From the NCBI GenBank assembly GCA_948567375.1, contig OX419760.1, forward strand, positions 58,230,657-58,294,656: a stretch of 64,000 bases of DNA, written 5' to 3'. Of the stretch, positions 51,725-64,000 are shown in pieces (the stretch's first letter is position 1; each line of letters starts with the position of its first letter). The stretch comes from Lunularia cruciata (taxonomy: Eukaryota > Streptophyta > Marchantiopsida > Lunulariales > Lunulariaceae). The translations under genes and the position numbers were made by a program. The notes under the pieces were generated by a model. It had not been told where the DNA came from. It ran no database searches and saw nothing but the letters and a program-made list of their open reading frames with translations.

Positions 51725-53582
51725 AATTCAGAAGGACTCCCAAAGAACAGTATTGTATATAGGCCTCGGGGAAAAACTACTGGTGTGCTCAAACCAGAGC
51801 TCCTCACCTAGCAGAAAGCAAGGATGCTCTTAAGTCTTTATAGATACTAAGCCCATGATAAGCATGGAAGTTTTTCTCCTTTGCAAGACAGCAAAATCTA
51901 ACAAAGAACAATGAATTGTGCATGCACTCTAACACGGGAATCCACTAAATTAGCTAAAACAGGAATTAGCCCAACCTAATACAATGAAATTGAAACTTAT
52001 CAAGAAAGGAGCTTAATACAAATGCAATTGTGAAAACTCAAAATCATTCATGTAAATAGAAAATGTGCATCCAAGAACATGAATATATCATGAATGAATC
52101 AATATATCATGTCACTTACCTATCCTAATACGACTATTGTAGAGGGGCTTGAATGTTTTATAAAGAATCAAAAGAATCTGTTTCAAGATAAAACAAAGAG
52201 ACGGATGAACACTAACCCCGACATTGCGGTCTCATAGTGCCAACAAGATATATATATAGGTATAAAACCACAAATATTGTTCTGGAAACGGTTATCTAAA
52301 ACTACAAGGTGCAAATGATCAATAAAAAAGATGTCCATAATTGACAATGTTAGAATAGTGATAAATCCATAAGGTAGAATGTATCGAATGTAACTTGAAG
52401 CAAAGGCATAATTGAAACAAATTGAGAATAACATATGGCTAACAGACTAGTAAACCACCATGAAATTGTGAACTCTATGCAAACAATTGTGAGAAATAGG
52501 TAATGTTATGTAAAAGACTTATGTTAAGCAATGCGTGAACAATAAAAAAAAAATGTGGGTTGGAGTTGTGTAGGAACACCTGTATACCCAAGAGGTCCCA
52601 TGAATCAGGCAAAGAGCGAAGGAAAAATAATAGGGAGTGAATTAGCTAGGAATGGAGGAGTGGAACAATGCAAGAGCTATAGGATGGTGTGGCTGTAGAA
52701 ACTTCTCGAAGTGTAATAGGGTAACAAGAGCAAAGCAAGAAAGGACATGATACAAAGTATATCACGACAAGCGTTATGGACGCTTGAGTCCTAAGATGCT
52801 AAACACCAAAGGGGAAGCAGAAGGCGGCCATAATAAACCTTCACGAAAACACCTACAACTTCATCAGTGCCTCACGCAGTGCCAAAGTAGCTGGCAATTG
52901 TCTGTACCCCTCATACCGAGTTTATGCTCAAAAACTCATGAGTGCTAAGGCAAACTTGGTTGCCCCCGTAAAGTGCTCAAAAGTAATGGGAATGTCAAAA
53001 AGAACAGAGGTGGAAGTGTGGAAAGCAAGGGCAAGCAAAAGTGCAAGCACACACTTAAGCATTGGAGTCTTAGTAGTATAATGAGGATCACTCCAGAAAG
53101 AAAAGAACACACATGAGTAAGATGAGGGAAGAAATTGAGACATACCTGATGGATCACTGAAATCACAAACATTCATTAGTAGAGAGAAAGTCCAAGACAC
53201 AACAATGAGAAAGAGTAAAGCAGAGGTTTGCTAGTGATACGAGAGTGGAGCAAGAAAACTTCAACGCTGCATGGGAAGGGGATGAGTCAACTGAAGCGGG
53301 GAAAAGCAGAGGTGAAGTGAATGAAGGTGAAGTATAAAAATATATATGAATTCAGAAGTCAAGAAGGACTCTCAAGGAACAGTATGGTATACAGGCCTCC
53401 GGGATAACTGTATGTATATATGTGGAACATAATTTACACTTGGAAATTAGTTATTTAGAAAATTGGTAACTCAGAGGTAACCCAGGTTTGTGTGCTGAAC
53501 CTACGGTGTAGTACTTTAAGGGTCCAACTATAGAGAAAATATTAGCGTCGGGCTTAGAGAATAACCAGATCCTTATACTACT
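50484..53582. repeat. Direct-repeat pair with matching outer repeats
   Basis: Copies at about 50588-51778 and 52243-53412 are direct repeats (shared: AGTGATAAATCCATAAGGTA, GGGAGTGAATTAGC, ATGCTAAACACCAAAGGGGA and others) around a 460-base centre. Outer sequences at 50484-50590 and 53477-53582 are also similar to each other (CTATAGAGAAAATATTAG). Each copy has a minus frame of 89-90 codons with matching peptide (51290-51559 and 52928-53200). The layout could be an LTR pair around a tiny interior or a duplicated satellite-like unit. No retroelement proteins are present. Confidence 0.75.
51679..51722. repeat. (TA)n microsatellite
   Basis: About 22 TA units lie in the first of the two direct repeats. 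The second copy has only a short TATATAT at the same place. Confidence 0.95.
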
Positions 53583-53599
53583 TGTTTATGTGTATATTT

Positions 53600-55720
53600 T
53601 TTTTCCTTGAATTAGCTTGTTTATTAAATGAGACACACTATATTCAGAAATTTAACATGTATATATTATCATATGTCATATGTTTAGAAAGATTGATCTT
53701 AGGTTATGTTATCAACTATTTTGAATTCCTTTCATTACATATCTATGCATGAATTGACTCTTAATAAATACAGAAAATCATAGAATTGTGGAGAAGAATG
53801 AGATAAATTGACTCACCGTAAATGCACTTTTTCTTGGTTCTTATAACACCTTTGTTAAAATAATTTAAATATATAAATATATTTGACTATATAAAATATA
53901 AAATTTCTTTCTTTGCATGCCCCCTTTTTCTTATTATATCTTTTTATAATATAACTTGAGTTGCAATTTACATAAAAGAAAAAAAGTTTTTTTATTAAAT
54001 ATTAATTCTTCAATTATTTGTAATTATATGTAATATATATATATAATTTTAGTTGTTAGTATATAGGGGGATTTTAGAGACAATCATTTGGTGATCTTGT
54101 ACTAGATGTTGATCTGTTTGTCCATGATAACTTTTCATTGCTTCATATAACTTTCTATGTAATATTCAATAAATGCAATCATTTTTATAATTAATTATTT
54201 TTTGATACTAATATCACTGATAAAGACCTTTGGATATCAGTATTCCAAAAAATTCATATATATATTTTGGATTAAAATTATTTTTGAACGTATTTGTAAT
54301 TTATTTATATTATTTAGTATATTAGCTCTTAATTCTCTTTCATAATAAATCTAGAATAATGTGGAAGTAGTTCTTATAAATACTATGTATGAATTACCTG
54401 GTAAATGGATTATTAAACTAATATATGTTGCAATGTTTTAAGATTATATCTTCATCTATAATAAGAAAAAAATGCATAGTGTTTATCTTAATAACATATT
54501 GCAAAGATTACACAAATAGAAGTTCATTTATAAGAAATCAAGATATGAGTTCTACAAAGGGGAAGTTATGTTCTTCTCTTTGTGAGTGTTAAGAGGCAAT
54601 GTTGTTATTAAGATACCAAAGTAAGCAAACGGTCATCAAGTTTTAATTTGAAGGATCAAGATTAAGGAGTAAAAGATCAAGATTATCATGGATCATCCAA
54701 TTAGAAGAGATGATAATGATGTTCAAGGATGGAAGCTTCTATCCATGGTTCATATCTTAGTAAATGTTACAAATGTTAATATATCACTCACTAATATATT
54801 AGGTAAGAATGTCCAATTCCAACGAGATGAAGGTTACTCTTCAACATTCAAGGACTTGTATAAGTTCATCCAACATGTTAACCATATGATCCGAGGACAA
54901 ATCTTATGTTATTTATTTTGATAGTTCTAGCTTTGCTATTATAGTAATGTTATAGAAAGAGTCGGATTGATTTGATAGTTACTTGGTTACTCTTAAACAA
55001 CTCTTTAAGGTTACTCTTCAACAACTCTAACAACTTTGTATGAATTAATCTAACCTTTTAACTATGATCTCAAGTTATATTATATAATTGATTTTGATAC
55101 TTCTAGCTTTGCTACTATAGTAATCTTATAGTAAGAATCTATTGATGGTTTACTCTTGATTGTATCTTTGCCTTAGGGAAGTTAATTTTTGCAAAGGTAA
55201 TTATCATAGAGCATGGACTAACTATCTATGCTCTATGTTACTAGAATTTAGAATTTTAGTTATTAAGGACATCTTTACTTTGTCGTCTACAAGAGGTCTC
55301 TTTGTTTGTTTCTTGGACATCATCTTGGGCCTAGAAGGCATTGCAGGTCCCTTCTTCTCCGTAACTAGGAGCTTGTCAAGACATTTTTAGCATCAAAGCT
55401 AGTTTGTTTGGATGAATGTTGGAGTGGTAGTGTTGGCTGTCACAATTATGTTGGTAGTTGTTAATGGACTACTTATTGGCGGCTAGATTTAATGTTAGGG
55501 CTATTGATTATATGGTGGGACCTATTATCACTTACACCATTCCTATTGTCAGATGTGCCATCAACAACATCATTAGGGCTGGAGACCTAGGTTGAGCAAA
55601 GGGATATAATTTCAAAGTGTAGCTCCATAGAGCTCATTTCTTTGATGTTGAGCCTTTGAGTTTTTGACTATAATGGACATAGGCCCGCGAGTGTCACCTG
55701 GAGTATCTTTGCTAGAGTGA
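53600..55720 (+). pseudogene. Decayed Ty3/gypsy RT remnant in AT-rich DNA
   Basis: Near 54440-54600 the plus strand reads DYIFIYNKKKMHSVYLNNIL then KFIYKKSRYEFYKGEVMFF, the region after the catalytic YxDD of a Ty3/gypsy RT. A connecting block TFKDLYKFIQHVNHMI follows near 54850. Much of 53600-54400 is AT-rich with nothing recognisable. Confidence 0.55.
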
Positions 55721-55859
55721 GCATGGCTTGATTGTAATCAATGCTTGATTGTTGATAAATTGTTGAGTGAAGGATCAAGTACAAATTTTACTTGAGTGTG
55801 ATTCGAGTGGAAGAATAAACTAATTATATTAAAGAAGTGAGAGTTGGAGGGAAATTGTG

Positions 55860-56580
55860 TGCAACAACTTGTAACCTTCCAAGGACAAGAGACCTTAAGA
55901 GAAACACACGAGAAGAAACGCAAGCTTCATGATGAATACTCTTATGCACCAAAAGAGCACCTTGTCTTTATTATGTAGCAACAAGAATTCCTTCTAAGAA
56001 AGCTCCACCCTCGGATCAAATACATGGATATGTGACATGGTAGTGAGCTCTACCCTTAGATTAGTTGCATGCATGGGTGACATGTCGGTTCTTGTCATAT
56101 TTGATCGGTCAAACAAGCTTTGAATAGAAGGAATCTTCTTGTAAGAATCTCGTAATCGTTTGGATGAGGTACCATTAGAAAACTCTCAATGAGACAAACC
56201 AAGAGAAAGGTTAGCCTTTCCTAATCTTCAAGGAGGAATGTTCAATTTCTTAGGCCTAATTCATCCATTTAGGCCTTTAAAATTGGCTTTAAAGTTTCAA
56301 ACTATTTTTGACTCTTGCCTTCTTAATAGAAGTACCCTTTAGTCCATTACCTAGAACATCCTTCCATATGTTACAAAGCCAATTTTCACCTTTGGAAAAT
56401 ATGTCTGGCTATTAGTCTTACATTTCTAAAATATTTTTAGCTCTTGCTCTATTAGTAGAAGCACTCTTTTGGTGACACCTTTGTCTGATCTACTTAGCCC
56501 ATCATATCTAACATCCTTCCAAATGTTACCAATCCAATTTTCATATAAAGATAATATGTTTAGCTATTGGTATTACACAT
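55860..56580 (-). repeat. LTR-like sequence, family C, minus orientation
   Basis: It is the inverted partner of 56983-57700. Read on the minus strand it starts TGTAATACCAATAGC and holds two tandem copies of a unit of about 130 bases (plus-strand 56321-56428 and 56448-56577). Shared words with the partner include GGTACCATT, GGTCAAACAAGCTTTG, GGGTGACATGTC and CCAAGGACAAGAG. Confidence 0.7.
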
Positions 56581-56982
56581 TCAAGGCATTGGTAGTATCT
56601 CCAAGCATAGTTGATCGTTGATACTTTTGTTCATGGTCCTAGATTTCCCTAAGAGTAATCATGTGTAGAAGCTCTATTTGATTTGATATTGATTTGGCAA
56701 TGGTGTAGACGGTGTGCAGAAGCACCGGCCAAATTTATGAGAATTGAGTTAATTTGAGACAATGGGTGTTCAATTTGAACCCAAGGTCAATTTGGTGCAA
56801 ATTGCGCCAAAAGTGCAAAATTGGAGGTGGATTTGGGAACCCATCCCCTCAAATTAGGGATATGGAAGATCCACATCCTCTCAATTTGGCCCAAGTTGAT
56901 AGTTAACGGAGGATTTGCCAATCAATCAACCATAGAGAAGGTGCATTAGATTAGCATAGGCTATCTAGATTTGAAGGTCAAG

Positions 56983-57760
56983 TGTAATACCAAGAGCTAG
57001 CCATATGATCTAGATGTGAAATTTGGTTTGGTAACATCTAGAATGATTTTATACATGATGGTAAAAATAGATAAGATAGAAGTATCACCAAAAGAGTACT
57101 TCTACTAATAGGGCAGAAACCAAAATAGACTTGAGAACCTTAGAACCAATAGCTAGACATATGATTTAAAGGTGAGAATTGGTTTGATAACATCTGGAAG
57201 GATGTTACACATGATGGACTAAACAGATCAGAAAGAGATATCACCAAAAGGGGACTTCTACTAATAGAGTAGGAACCAAAATATGCCTAAAATCTTAGAA
57301 GGCAATTTTGTAGGCCTAAACGGATGAATTAGGCCTCAAAAATATGCATAATCTCCCCCCAACAAAGGAGAGTCTGGCCTTCCCCCTCCTCCTTGCTTTC
57401 TCTTGTCGAGAGCTTTCCAATGGTACCTTACTCACGTGATTCTGAGATTCCTACAAGAAGATTCCCTAAAAGATTCTCTTTGGTCAAAGCTTGTTTGACC
57501 AACCAGATAGGACCTAGACCAGACATGTCACCCATCCAAGTAAGTAATCCAAGGGTGAAGCTTGCTGACATGTCACCTATCTGTGTCCCTAATCCTATGG
57601 TGGAGCTTCCTTGGAGGAGATCCTCTTTGTCTATATAATAAAGAGAAGGTGCTCCCTTGGGGCATCGATTGTTTGAGCATGCAATCTGCGTTTTCTCTCT
57701 TCTCTTGTCCTTGGAGTATTACATCAAGTTGGCAGAGGTTCTCTAGAGTTGGAGGTTGCA
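56983..57760 (+). repeat. LTR-like sequence, family C, plus orientation
   Basis: It starts TGTAATACCAAGAGC, carries two tandem copies of the 130-base unit (56983-57107 and 57140-57269) and has a TATA-like GTCTATATAATAAAG near 57628 followed by a leader-like region. This gives the promoter direction. It faces away from its inverted partner across about 400 bases of unrelated sequence (56581-56982). Confidence 0.65.
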
Positions 57761-58191
57761 CAAATTGGACTAGATAGTGTTTGAGTTGGTGAAGGTTGGC
57801 CATATTTAGAGAGAGTTCAAATTGGCAAGAAGAAAGGCCTCATTTAGTTTAATTTTGGAATTTTGATGCATAAGGCTAGAGAGGCTACAAAGGATTAGTA
57901 AGCCAACTTGCTGGCATGAGGCTAGTCAATTTAGATGAGTTTTTAGATGAGTTTTTTGATAAGTTTTTGGTCATTGTGTGGTAAAATTTGCTCTCCCTTC
58001 TAGATCTTGCACTATAGGGTTTGAGCCCTAGATCTTTGGTTCCTAGATTGGTGCCCTAGCCAATTGGTCCACCCTCACTTATTGTCCAAATGATTGGTTG
58101 AATAATACATTCACACATGTAGCTTTTGCTAGGAGAAGCAATTTAATCCCATCCTTGGTGATCATGGTAGCTTAGGAGTAAATATACACTC

Positions 58192-58562
58192 TTATTATAT
58201 CAAATATCAAATGGTTGCAAGTCAATCTGATGTTGATTTATGAGATGTAGGGTTTTTCTTAGACTTCTTGTGATTGCACCTCTCCATTCTCTCTTCTTAT
58301 TTGTGCACCATGTTTGTGTGAAGCGTCTTGACTTTAGAGCATTGGTGCTCTGGTGTGCTCTTCATAGTGAGGTTGGAGTTATTATATCAAATACCAAATG
58401 GTTGCAAAGTCAATGTTGATTCATGAGATGTAGGGTTTTTGTTTAGACTTTTTGTGATTGCACCTCTCCATTCTCTACTTTGCATTTGTGCACCATGTTT
58501 GTGTAAGGTGTCTTGACTTTGGAGCATTGGTGCTTTGGTTACTCTTCATAGTGAGGTTGGAG
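58192..58562. repeat. Tandem duplication of about 185 bases
   Basis: Copies at 58192-58378 and 58379-58562 begin TTATTATATCAAATA and share GAGATGTAGGGTTTTT, GATTGCACCTCTCCATTCTC and CTTCATAGTGAGGTTGGAGT. Confidence 0.92.
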
Positions 58563-61420
58563 TGATGACCAATCAAACTAACTATGTTTCTCTTTGGTGA
58601 GATAGGAAGTGATGACCTATAGACCATGAGAGTGTGTATTGTGATGGCAGGTTATAGGTTGCTTTTTCTTCTAATGTAGTTATCACATGTAGAGCTACAT
58701 TAGTGAATGGTCTTCACTTGGTGATGATCCTTGGTGGGGTACTTGTGATGATTACGGTTATAATTTGAGTATCATGATGGAGTTTTTTTGGGGATTCAAG
58801 AGGAGATATTGTTACAATACGTAGTGGATTTACACAAAGTGGCACTTGGTATCAACATGTATATCAAGTCCCAATGGAGGAGTAGATTGACTATGATTTG
58901 GAGTTTCATACAAGAGTTGATTCAATTTAGGGCTTATTTAGTTTGGAGTTGATTCAGTGAGTACCATTGAGTTAGATGAATTCATCTAAGAGTTTAATAG
59001 TTGGTGTGATTTGTAGCAAATATAGAATCCGACTTTGTTTACATCCTTCATGGCATGGAAGGGGTTGTTCCAACACTTGGAGAGCCCATGATGGATGATT
59101 ATCATGAGTTCAAGAGAGCTCATTGGAGGAGATTGAGCTATGGAGACAATATTGGTCTCCAAACTACATCTCCATCACTTCAGGCTTGATTTCTAGGGAT
59201 AGATCAAATACACCCATGAGTTCTAGGTAGTGGCACATAATACCTTCCTTCTAGGTTTGATTGGAAGTTACAGTTGAGGTGCACTTCCCATAAGTCTCCC
59301 ATAAGTATTTTCTTGGGGTTCCATAAATAAATTTTAGTTTATTCATAAACATGGCCATAATAATTTAGGGTTTAGATTATCTCCTTGCTAGATGAAATTT
59401 CAAGCCAATTTTTTAGGGCTTATGGTCTAAATGACCTCCCATAGACCACAAAAGTTTATGGGTTTTGAAATGTGTGAAATGTTTGATCAGTTAACCTTTA
59501 GAGGGTTACATGAAGTGCTATTGAAAAAATTGAAAAACTCTTCTCATGTCGTGTAACAATCTAGAGTACATCCATAGGTCCCTCTTAAAAGTTATTTATG
59601 ACCATAAATATGGGCTAAGTAAACCCCTATTGTCTTCATCTCCACTCCACGCATCTGTCCATCCATTGGCTTTAATTGCTTCCTCCATTGAAATTCTTGC
59701 AGAGCTTTGCATGTATCTTTATATGTACTTTGCAGTTGTGCTCATGAGTTGTTTGCCAGCACTAATCTAGGATTATATCTTGAGAAGAAAATTTTGATGC
59801 GTGCCACTTTCTCAATGAAATGTCAAGATTGAAAAAATGTAAATGCCAAAAAAGAAATATGAGGGATTGAAGAATGTGTATCTAGGGATAAAATCATAAG
59901 GTGAGCGAGTGAAATATCCTATTGCACATACATGGGAAGGGAAGGCAAGGAATGCCAACAAAATATGTGTGTCTATGTTTGAAATTCACTAATTAATGTT
60001 TAATGGTAACCACCGGAGGTGACCCATAGCTTTTTCAAAGCCGTTGGACCTCCCCATAATAAAAGAAGTACTCCGGATAAGCTACCCATAAAATTTTAAC
60101 AATTTACATGTAAAAATTCTTTAGAATCTTTACAGGTTCTTTACCCTATGGTGTTCTCTCCCTAGAATTGTTGTTACTATTGAGTTTCATTAACTACTGG
60201 TTAGTGTTGCTATATGTGACTTGTGTACTACACATTACTGCCTATGACTTAAACAAAGAATTATTGTTCTCTCAATGTGATATTTTTTCTCTCTATATGA
60301 AAGCTTGCATAAGATAAAAAGTCACTTTTACTTACTTCACTTTTAAGTGTAATATCTGGAAATACACTCTTCAGGTGTCTTATTTTATGATATTCCGAAA
60401 AAGGCTACTTTAATTCAGTCTAATATACCCAAACTGTTAGCTTCTTTTGTTTTGTTTTGTTTTTCATGGGATATATTTTCATACGTTGCAGAGAGAAAAG
60501 GTGACCGCATAGCAAACACAAAGGACGAGAAGACCCCGTCAAGCAGATACTAGAGTTGCAGCTAATCACTCTTAACATGTATTGAATTGAGCTAATCTAT
60601 GCTACGAATCAGAGGATTATATAAGGATATTGATGTTCTAATTCATTAAAGGTCTTCGAAGATATTTGGGATTTTGAAGAAGAAAATAAACGTTTTGTAT
60701 GAAGGGTAGAACATGAATGTTCAATCTACTCAGTGTGCTTCATATGAGAGAGCTAAAAATCTCAAATTGAAGACCTTGCGGGAAGGATAATGTGATATCA
60801 TGTATATCTTCCATAAAACATTCATTGTGAGACATTGAAGACAATTTTCACATAGCAAATTGCATTTAATAAAATTATAATTCTTATTCTTAGAATTGGC
60901 AATATTCATGCAATACCATCCATACATTATTTAGGTTTTCTAGATTTTACATAAAAAAAACCCTACTAATTATAGTGTTTCAACCTTCTCCATGATTTTG
61001 AACATATTTTTTTCCAATCCCATCTTTTTCAAATCTCAACGATCGATAACGCTTTCATCAAATCTCTCAACGCTTTCCGCACATGAAAATCGTCTTTTAT
61101 ATATACTTCTTTCCTTTACGGGCTTTAACTCAAGAAACCATGGTAATCATATGAAAATGCATGAAATGTGGCATGTTTACAGTCATCCTAATCAGTATCT
61201 TTACAATATTTTTCTTGAGAGATTGTGCAAGAAAGTATAATATTGATAGGGTATAATTTACTTGTTTTGCAATTTCTTTTATGTGTAAGATATTCATTAT
61301 TTCATACGGTATATTGGTTGACATATCACACTAGACAATATTTTAAAGATATTTTAGTGATACATAAAAAATATATATAGAGTTTAATTTTTCTATGATA
61401 AAACAAAACAATTAGGATGT
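58563..61420. other. Repeat debris, no gene recognised
   Basis: Short frames only, with no domain seen. A motif shared with the LINE-like element end lies at 60523-60544. A+T content is high between 60900 and 61400. Confidence 0.4.
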
Positions 61421-61425
61421 TGTTT

Positions 61426-61580
61426 CTAGAACTTGATTTCGTATTACCCTTTGAATTTGTCCCTTTTGGTATCTTATGTGTGCAGTTCTCTATGACAATT
61501 TGTGATCGTCGTTGTTAGAACTTGATTTCATATAACCCTCTGAATTTGTCCTTTTTGTTATGTTATGTGCGCGCTTCTCT
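61426..61580. repeat. Short tandem duplication
   Basis: The block TAGAACTTGATTTC followed by ACCCTYTGAATTTGTCC and TTATGTGYGC occurs near 61428 and 61516, about 90 bases apart. Confidence 0.8.
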
Positions 61581-63856
61581 TTTCCTCATGATAGCGTGTA
61601 ACTATAGATGAAAAAGAGAGAAAAAGGCGACTACATAGGAAAAATGAAGGATGGGAAGATCCCATCAAGCCGTTGTTGTACTTTCCTTTTCTCTCTCTGG
61701 GAACACACAGAGTGCCTAGCTCTGGAGACTACAGATCAGAGGCTAGAGGTAAACCCATAATGAATTGACAAAACACGCGTGTGACCCTTATTGCCGGAAC
61801 CCTCTTTTCTCATGACTAATATTCTTGCTATCGGGAAGGATAGTACCGGGCAACCTGACCTATCATCACAACACACACTCCTGGTCTGCTGGTCATCACT
61901 TCCAACATAACCAAGGAGAAATACACAACACTCCTAGAAGGAAATAATCTGAGCGCAACGCCCGCACACCAATCCAAGCCAACTGGGCGTATAAACAAGC
62001 ATACAAGTACAAAGATGATCCAATCACAAGAAAAATGCAACAACTCTCTATAATTTTTTTTGGGAAAGAGCTTCAGAGCCTTTGTGCTCGGTCATCAAGC
62101 TCATTCCAACCTATACTCCAAACCTCCTCCCATTTGTACTTCAAATCTCAACAAATTCCTACTTCATGTGGGGATTTTCTATGTCTTTTTGATGGGGAAA
62201 ACTCTGTGCATCTCATATGCAAGTAACAATTTCTACATAGCTTGGATTCAAGTGATCTAGGATTCAATGGAAAACCTATAAGATAAGATTTCCAATGATA
62301 TAAAATACACTTGAATCAGATCACTAAAAATCTCATGAAAATCCCTCAAAGTTAGCCTAGGTTTTTTTTGACTTCACCCTAATTTTGAAATCTTCTTTTT
62401 AGGGTTTGCTCCTAGTTCTTGGCAAATTTTCCCCAAGATTTCTGATTCAGAAATACACTTGATCCTCACAAACACTCTGGCAACCTGAAACTCTCAATCA
62501 TAGTCACAAGACATGAGACTTGATATCCAATCAAGATGAAAGGAAAATTTGCTCTACCGAGCTTATGACAGTATTTAAGTAGGATGTTTTGCATCAGATC
62601 TCACTCTTCACTGATCTAGAACCACCCAAATTTTCCACAATAGCTGGTTGTGTTTTTCTTTAACCTCCTACAAATTTTCGTAGCCTAATCCAACTTCAGT
62701 CTTTAGATGTGGATCAATTCCTGAGCTGGGCTAACTTGTGAGCTCTACAGACCCAGGTATACTTGATCCAAGACCCTGATTTCTCTATTTGAATAATTCA
62801 CATGAAACTTTCACAAAGATGAGCTAAAACTATCCACCAACAACTCTGGAAATTTTCATGAGGAAATTCGAACTGAAAATTGGGAAGTGACCAAAACTCC
62901 AAACCTGATCATTAGCTCTTCTCCAACACCTTACATCCCATAAGCTTCAACTTCAATCAATTGGATCTGATTTGAAATTGACCCAAAACTGGAATTTATT
63001 GTGCTCATTACTATAAGAACATTGTCTACTCTCCAATCCCACTGACAGATAGTGAAAAGGTCTCAAAAAGCTTCCTCAATTGACTACTTTGTGCTCTTGG
63101 GTATCAATTTAACCCCCTTCACTCAATTGATGATATTCTTCTTATGCTCAGCTCAAATTGAGTAATTTCTGTCTGCAGATTGTAGCCTGTCATCTCTTCT
63201 TTCCAACTGTGTCCTTCATTCCCCAAATGGCCTCACCGAACTCCCTTGATGGTCAAAAAACTCCAGACTTTCCTCTTGAGACCCAAGTTCTTGCACATTT
63301 GTCCTTTACTCTTTTTACTTTTTGACAAATGGATCACACAACTCCACCTTGAAGCTAATCAGTGAAATTTTAGGCATTCCCCAACTATAGAAGGACATAA
63401 ATTGTCAAGTCCCAGACATTCTCATAAGTAAGCACCGGAAGGACGATAGGATCTGGGTTTCCCATCACCGACTCCACAAACATCACCCCGAAACGTGCTA
63501 CCAACCAATCCCGTAAGTCATCACGGTGTAAAATCTGAAGCCTGATGAGAAAAGGATTTGGGAGTGGCAGAGTAGGAGCATGGGACATCTCATGCTCGAA
63601 TGCTTCCTCCGATGCTCTAACACTCGCTCTCTGCTACAATTCTCTCCCAACTTCCTTCTCTCCTCGAGACTCTCCAAACTAAAACACACCCGTCTCTCTA
63701 CTCGCCCTCATCTTTATTCATTAGAGCCGTCAAACATGATAAGATTGTAACCCATGTGGCCAATCACTTACATGTACATAGATGGTTCACATGGCAACAT
63801 CTCATCCATCAGATCTAGCATGCAACCTACCCCACTAACGTGGAGATAAACTATGA
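61581..63856. other. Probable retroelement-derived sequence, unassigned
   Basis: No certain gene. The repeated motif GGATGGGAAGATCCCATC lies at 61649. A 67-codon minus frame at 63385-63588 contains HRDDLRDWLVARFGVMFVES, which reads like coding sequence, but I do not recognise it. No LTR pair could be defined. Confidence 0.35.
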
Positions 63857-64000
63857 TAAGTCACTTTTTACGGGTTGCACAAACCACAACACGACAACGG
63901 CCTATCATCCTCAAACTGACGGACAAACCAAACGCCTGAATTGTACATTGGAGGATATGTTGCGGGCCTTTGTCAATGTCCATCATACCAACTGGGATGT
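63857..64000 (+). pseudogene. Ty3/gypsy integrase fragment at window end
   Basis: The plus frame reads [20 protein letters not shown] then [16 protein letters not shown] up to the last base. This is the integrase core end with its catalytic-glutamate position replaced by lysine (QTK where QTE is usual). It closely matches element B (AYHSQTYGQTESLNHTLEDM), so it is a relative of that family running off the window. Confidence 0.85.

Overview
This is a repeat-rich nuclear window from a land plant. Four genes are recognisable, and all have plant relatives: NAR2 (NRT3), NRT2, MPC1 and an OS-9/EBS6-type ERAD lectin. Three of them carry spliceosomal introns. The rest is mostly LTR retrotransposons nested in each other and in a LINE-like element. 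Nothing seen fixes the lineage. The gene-poor, Ty3/gypsy-rich layout and the sequence style suggest a non-flowering plant such as a moss, but that is inference. A 200-base run of N (43715-43914) is an assembly gap.

Layout. 1-16130: a decayed Ty3/gypsy pol and an LTR-like sequence, split by a near-complete minus-strand Ty3/gypsy element (element A, 2257-11961, 4-bp target duplication CCGT), followed by gag-like coiled-coil remnants and a hairpin cluster. 16131-28900: a gene island with NAR2 (minus, 22925-23566) and NRT2 (plus, 25030-26820), head to head across 1463 bp. 28900-31530: AT-rich sequence ending in a CT/TA microsatellite. 31600-41896: a minus-strand LINE-like element split by a chromodomain Ty3/gypsy element (element B, 32798-39813, perfect target duplication GCCCA). 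Element B itself contains an LTR-like block of the A family. 41897-43714: AT-rich sequence up to the gap. 43915-50100: a second gene island with MPC1 (plus, first exon missing) and an OS-9 homologue (minus, eight exons), tail to tail. 50480-53590: a pair of about 1.2-kb direct repeats. 53600-64000: decayed retrotransposon debris, including two LTR-like sequences in head-to-head inversion, and a chromovirus integrase fragment running off the end.

How the genes fit. NRT2 (12-helix nitrate carrier) and NAR2 (its one-helix partner) are the two subunits of the high-affinity nitrate uptake system. Here they diverge from one shared intergenic region, so one regulatory region could set both. MPC1 (mitochondrial pyruvate carrier subunit) and OS-9 (ER quality-control lectin) have no evident functional link to them or to each other. 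MPC1 and OS-9 were assembled from short exons by recognising conserved protein blocks and checking splice sites and phase.

The most notable mobile-element feature is element B: its LTR carries tandem heat-shock-element-like GAA/TTC arrays just upstream of a TATA box. Elements A and B have invaded each other: a B-family solo LTR with target duplication CAGTG lies inside an A LTR, and an A-family LTR lies inside element B.
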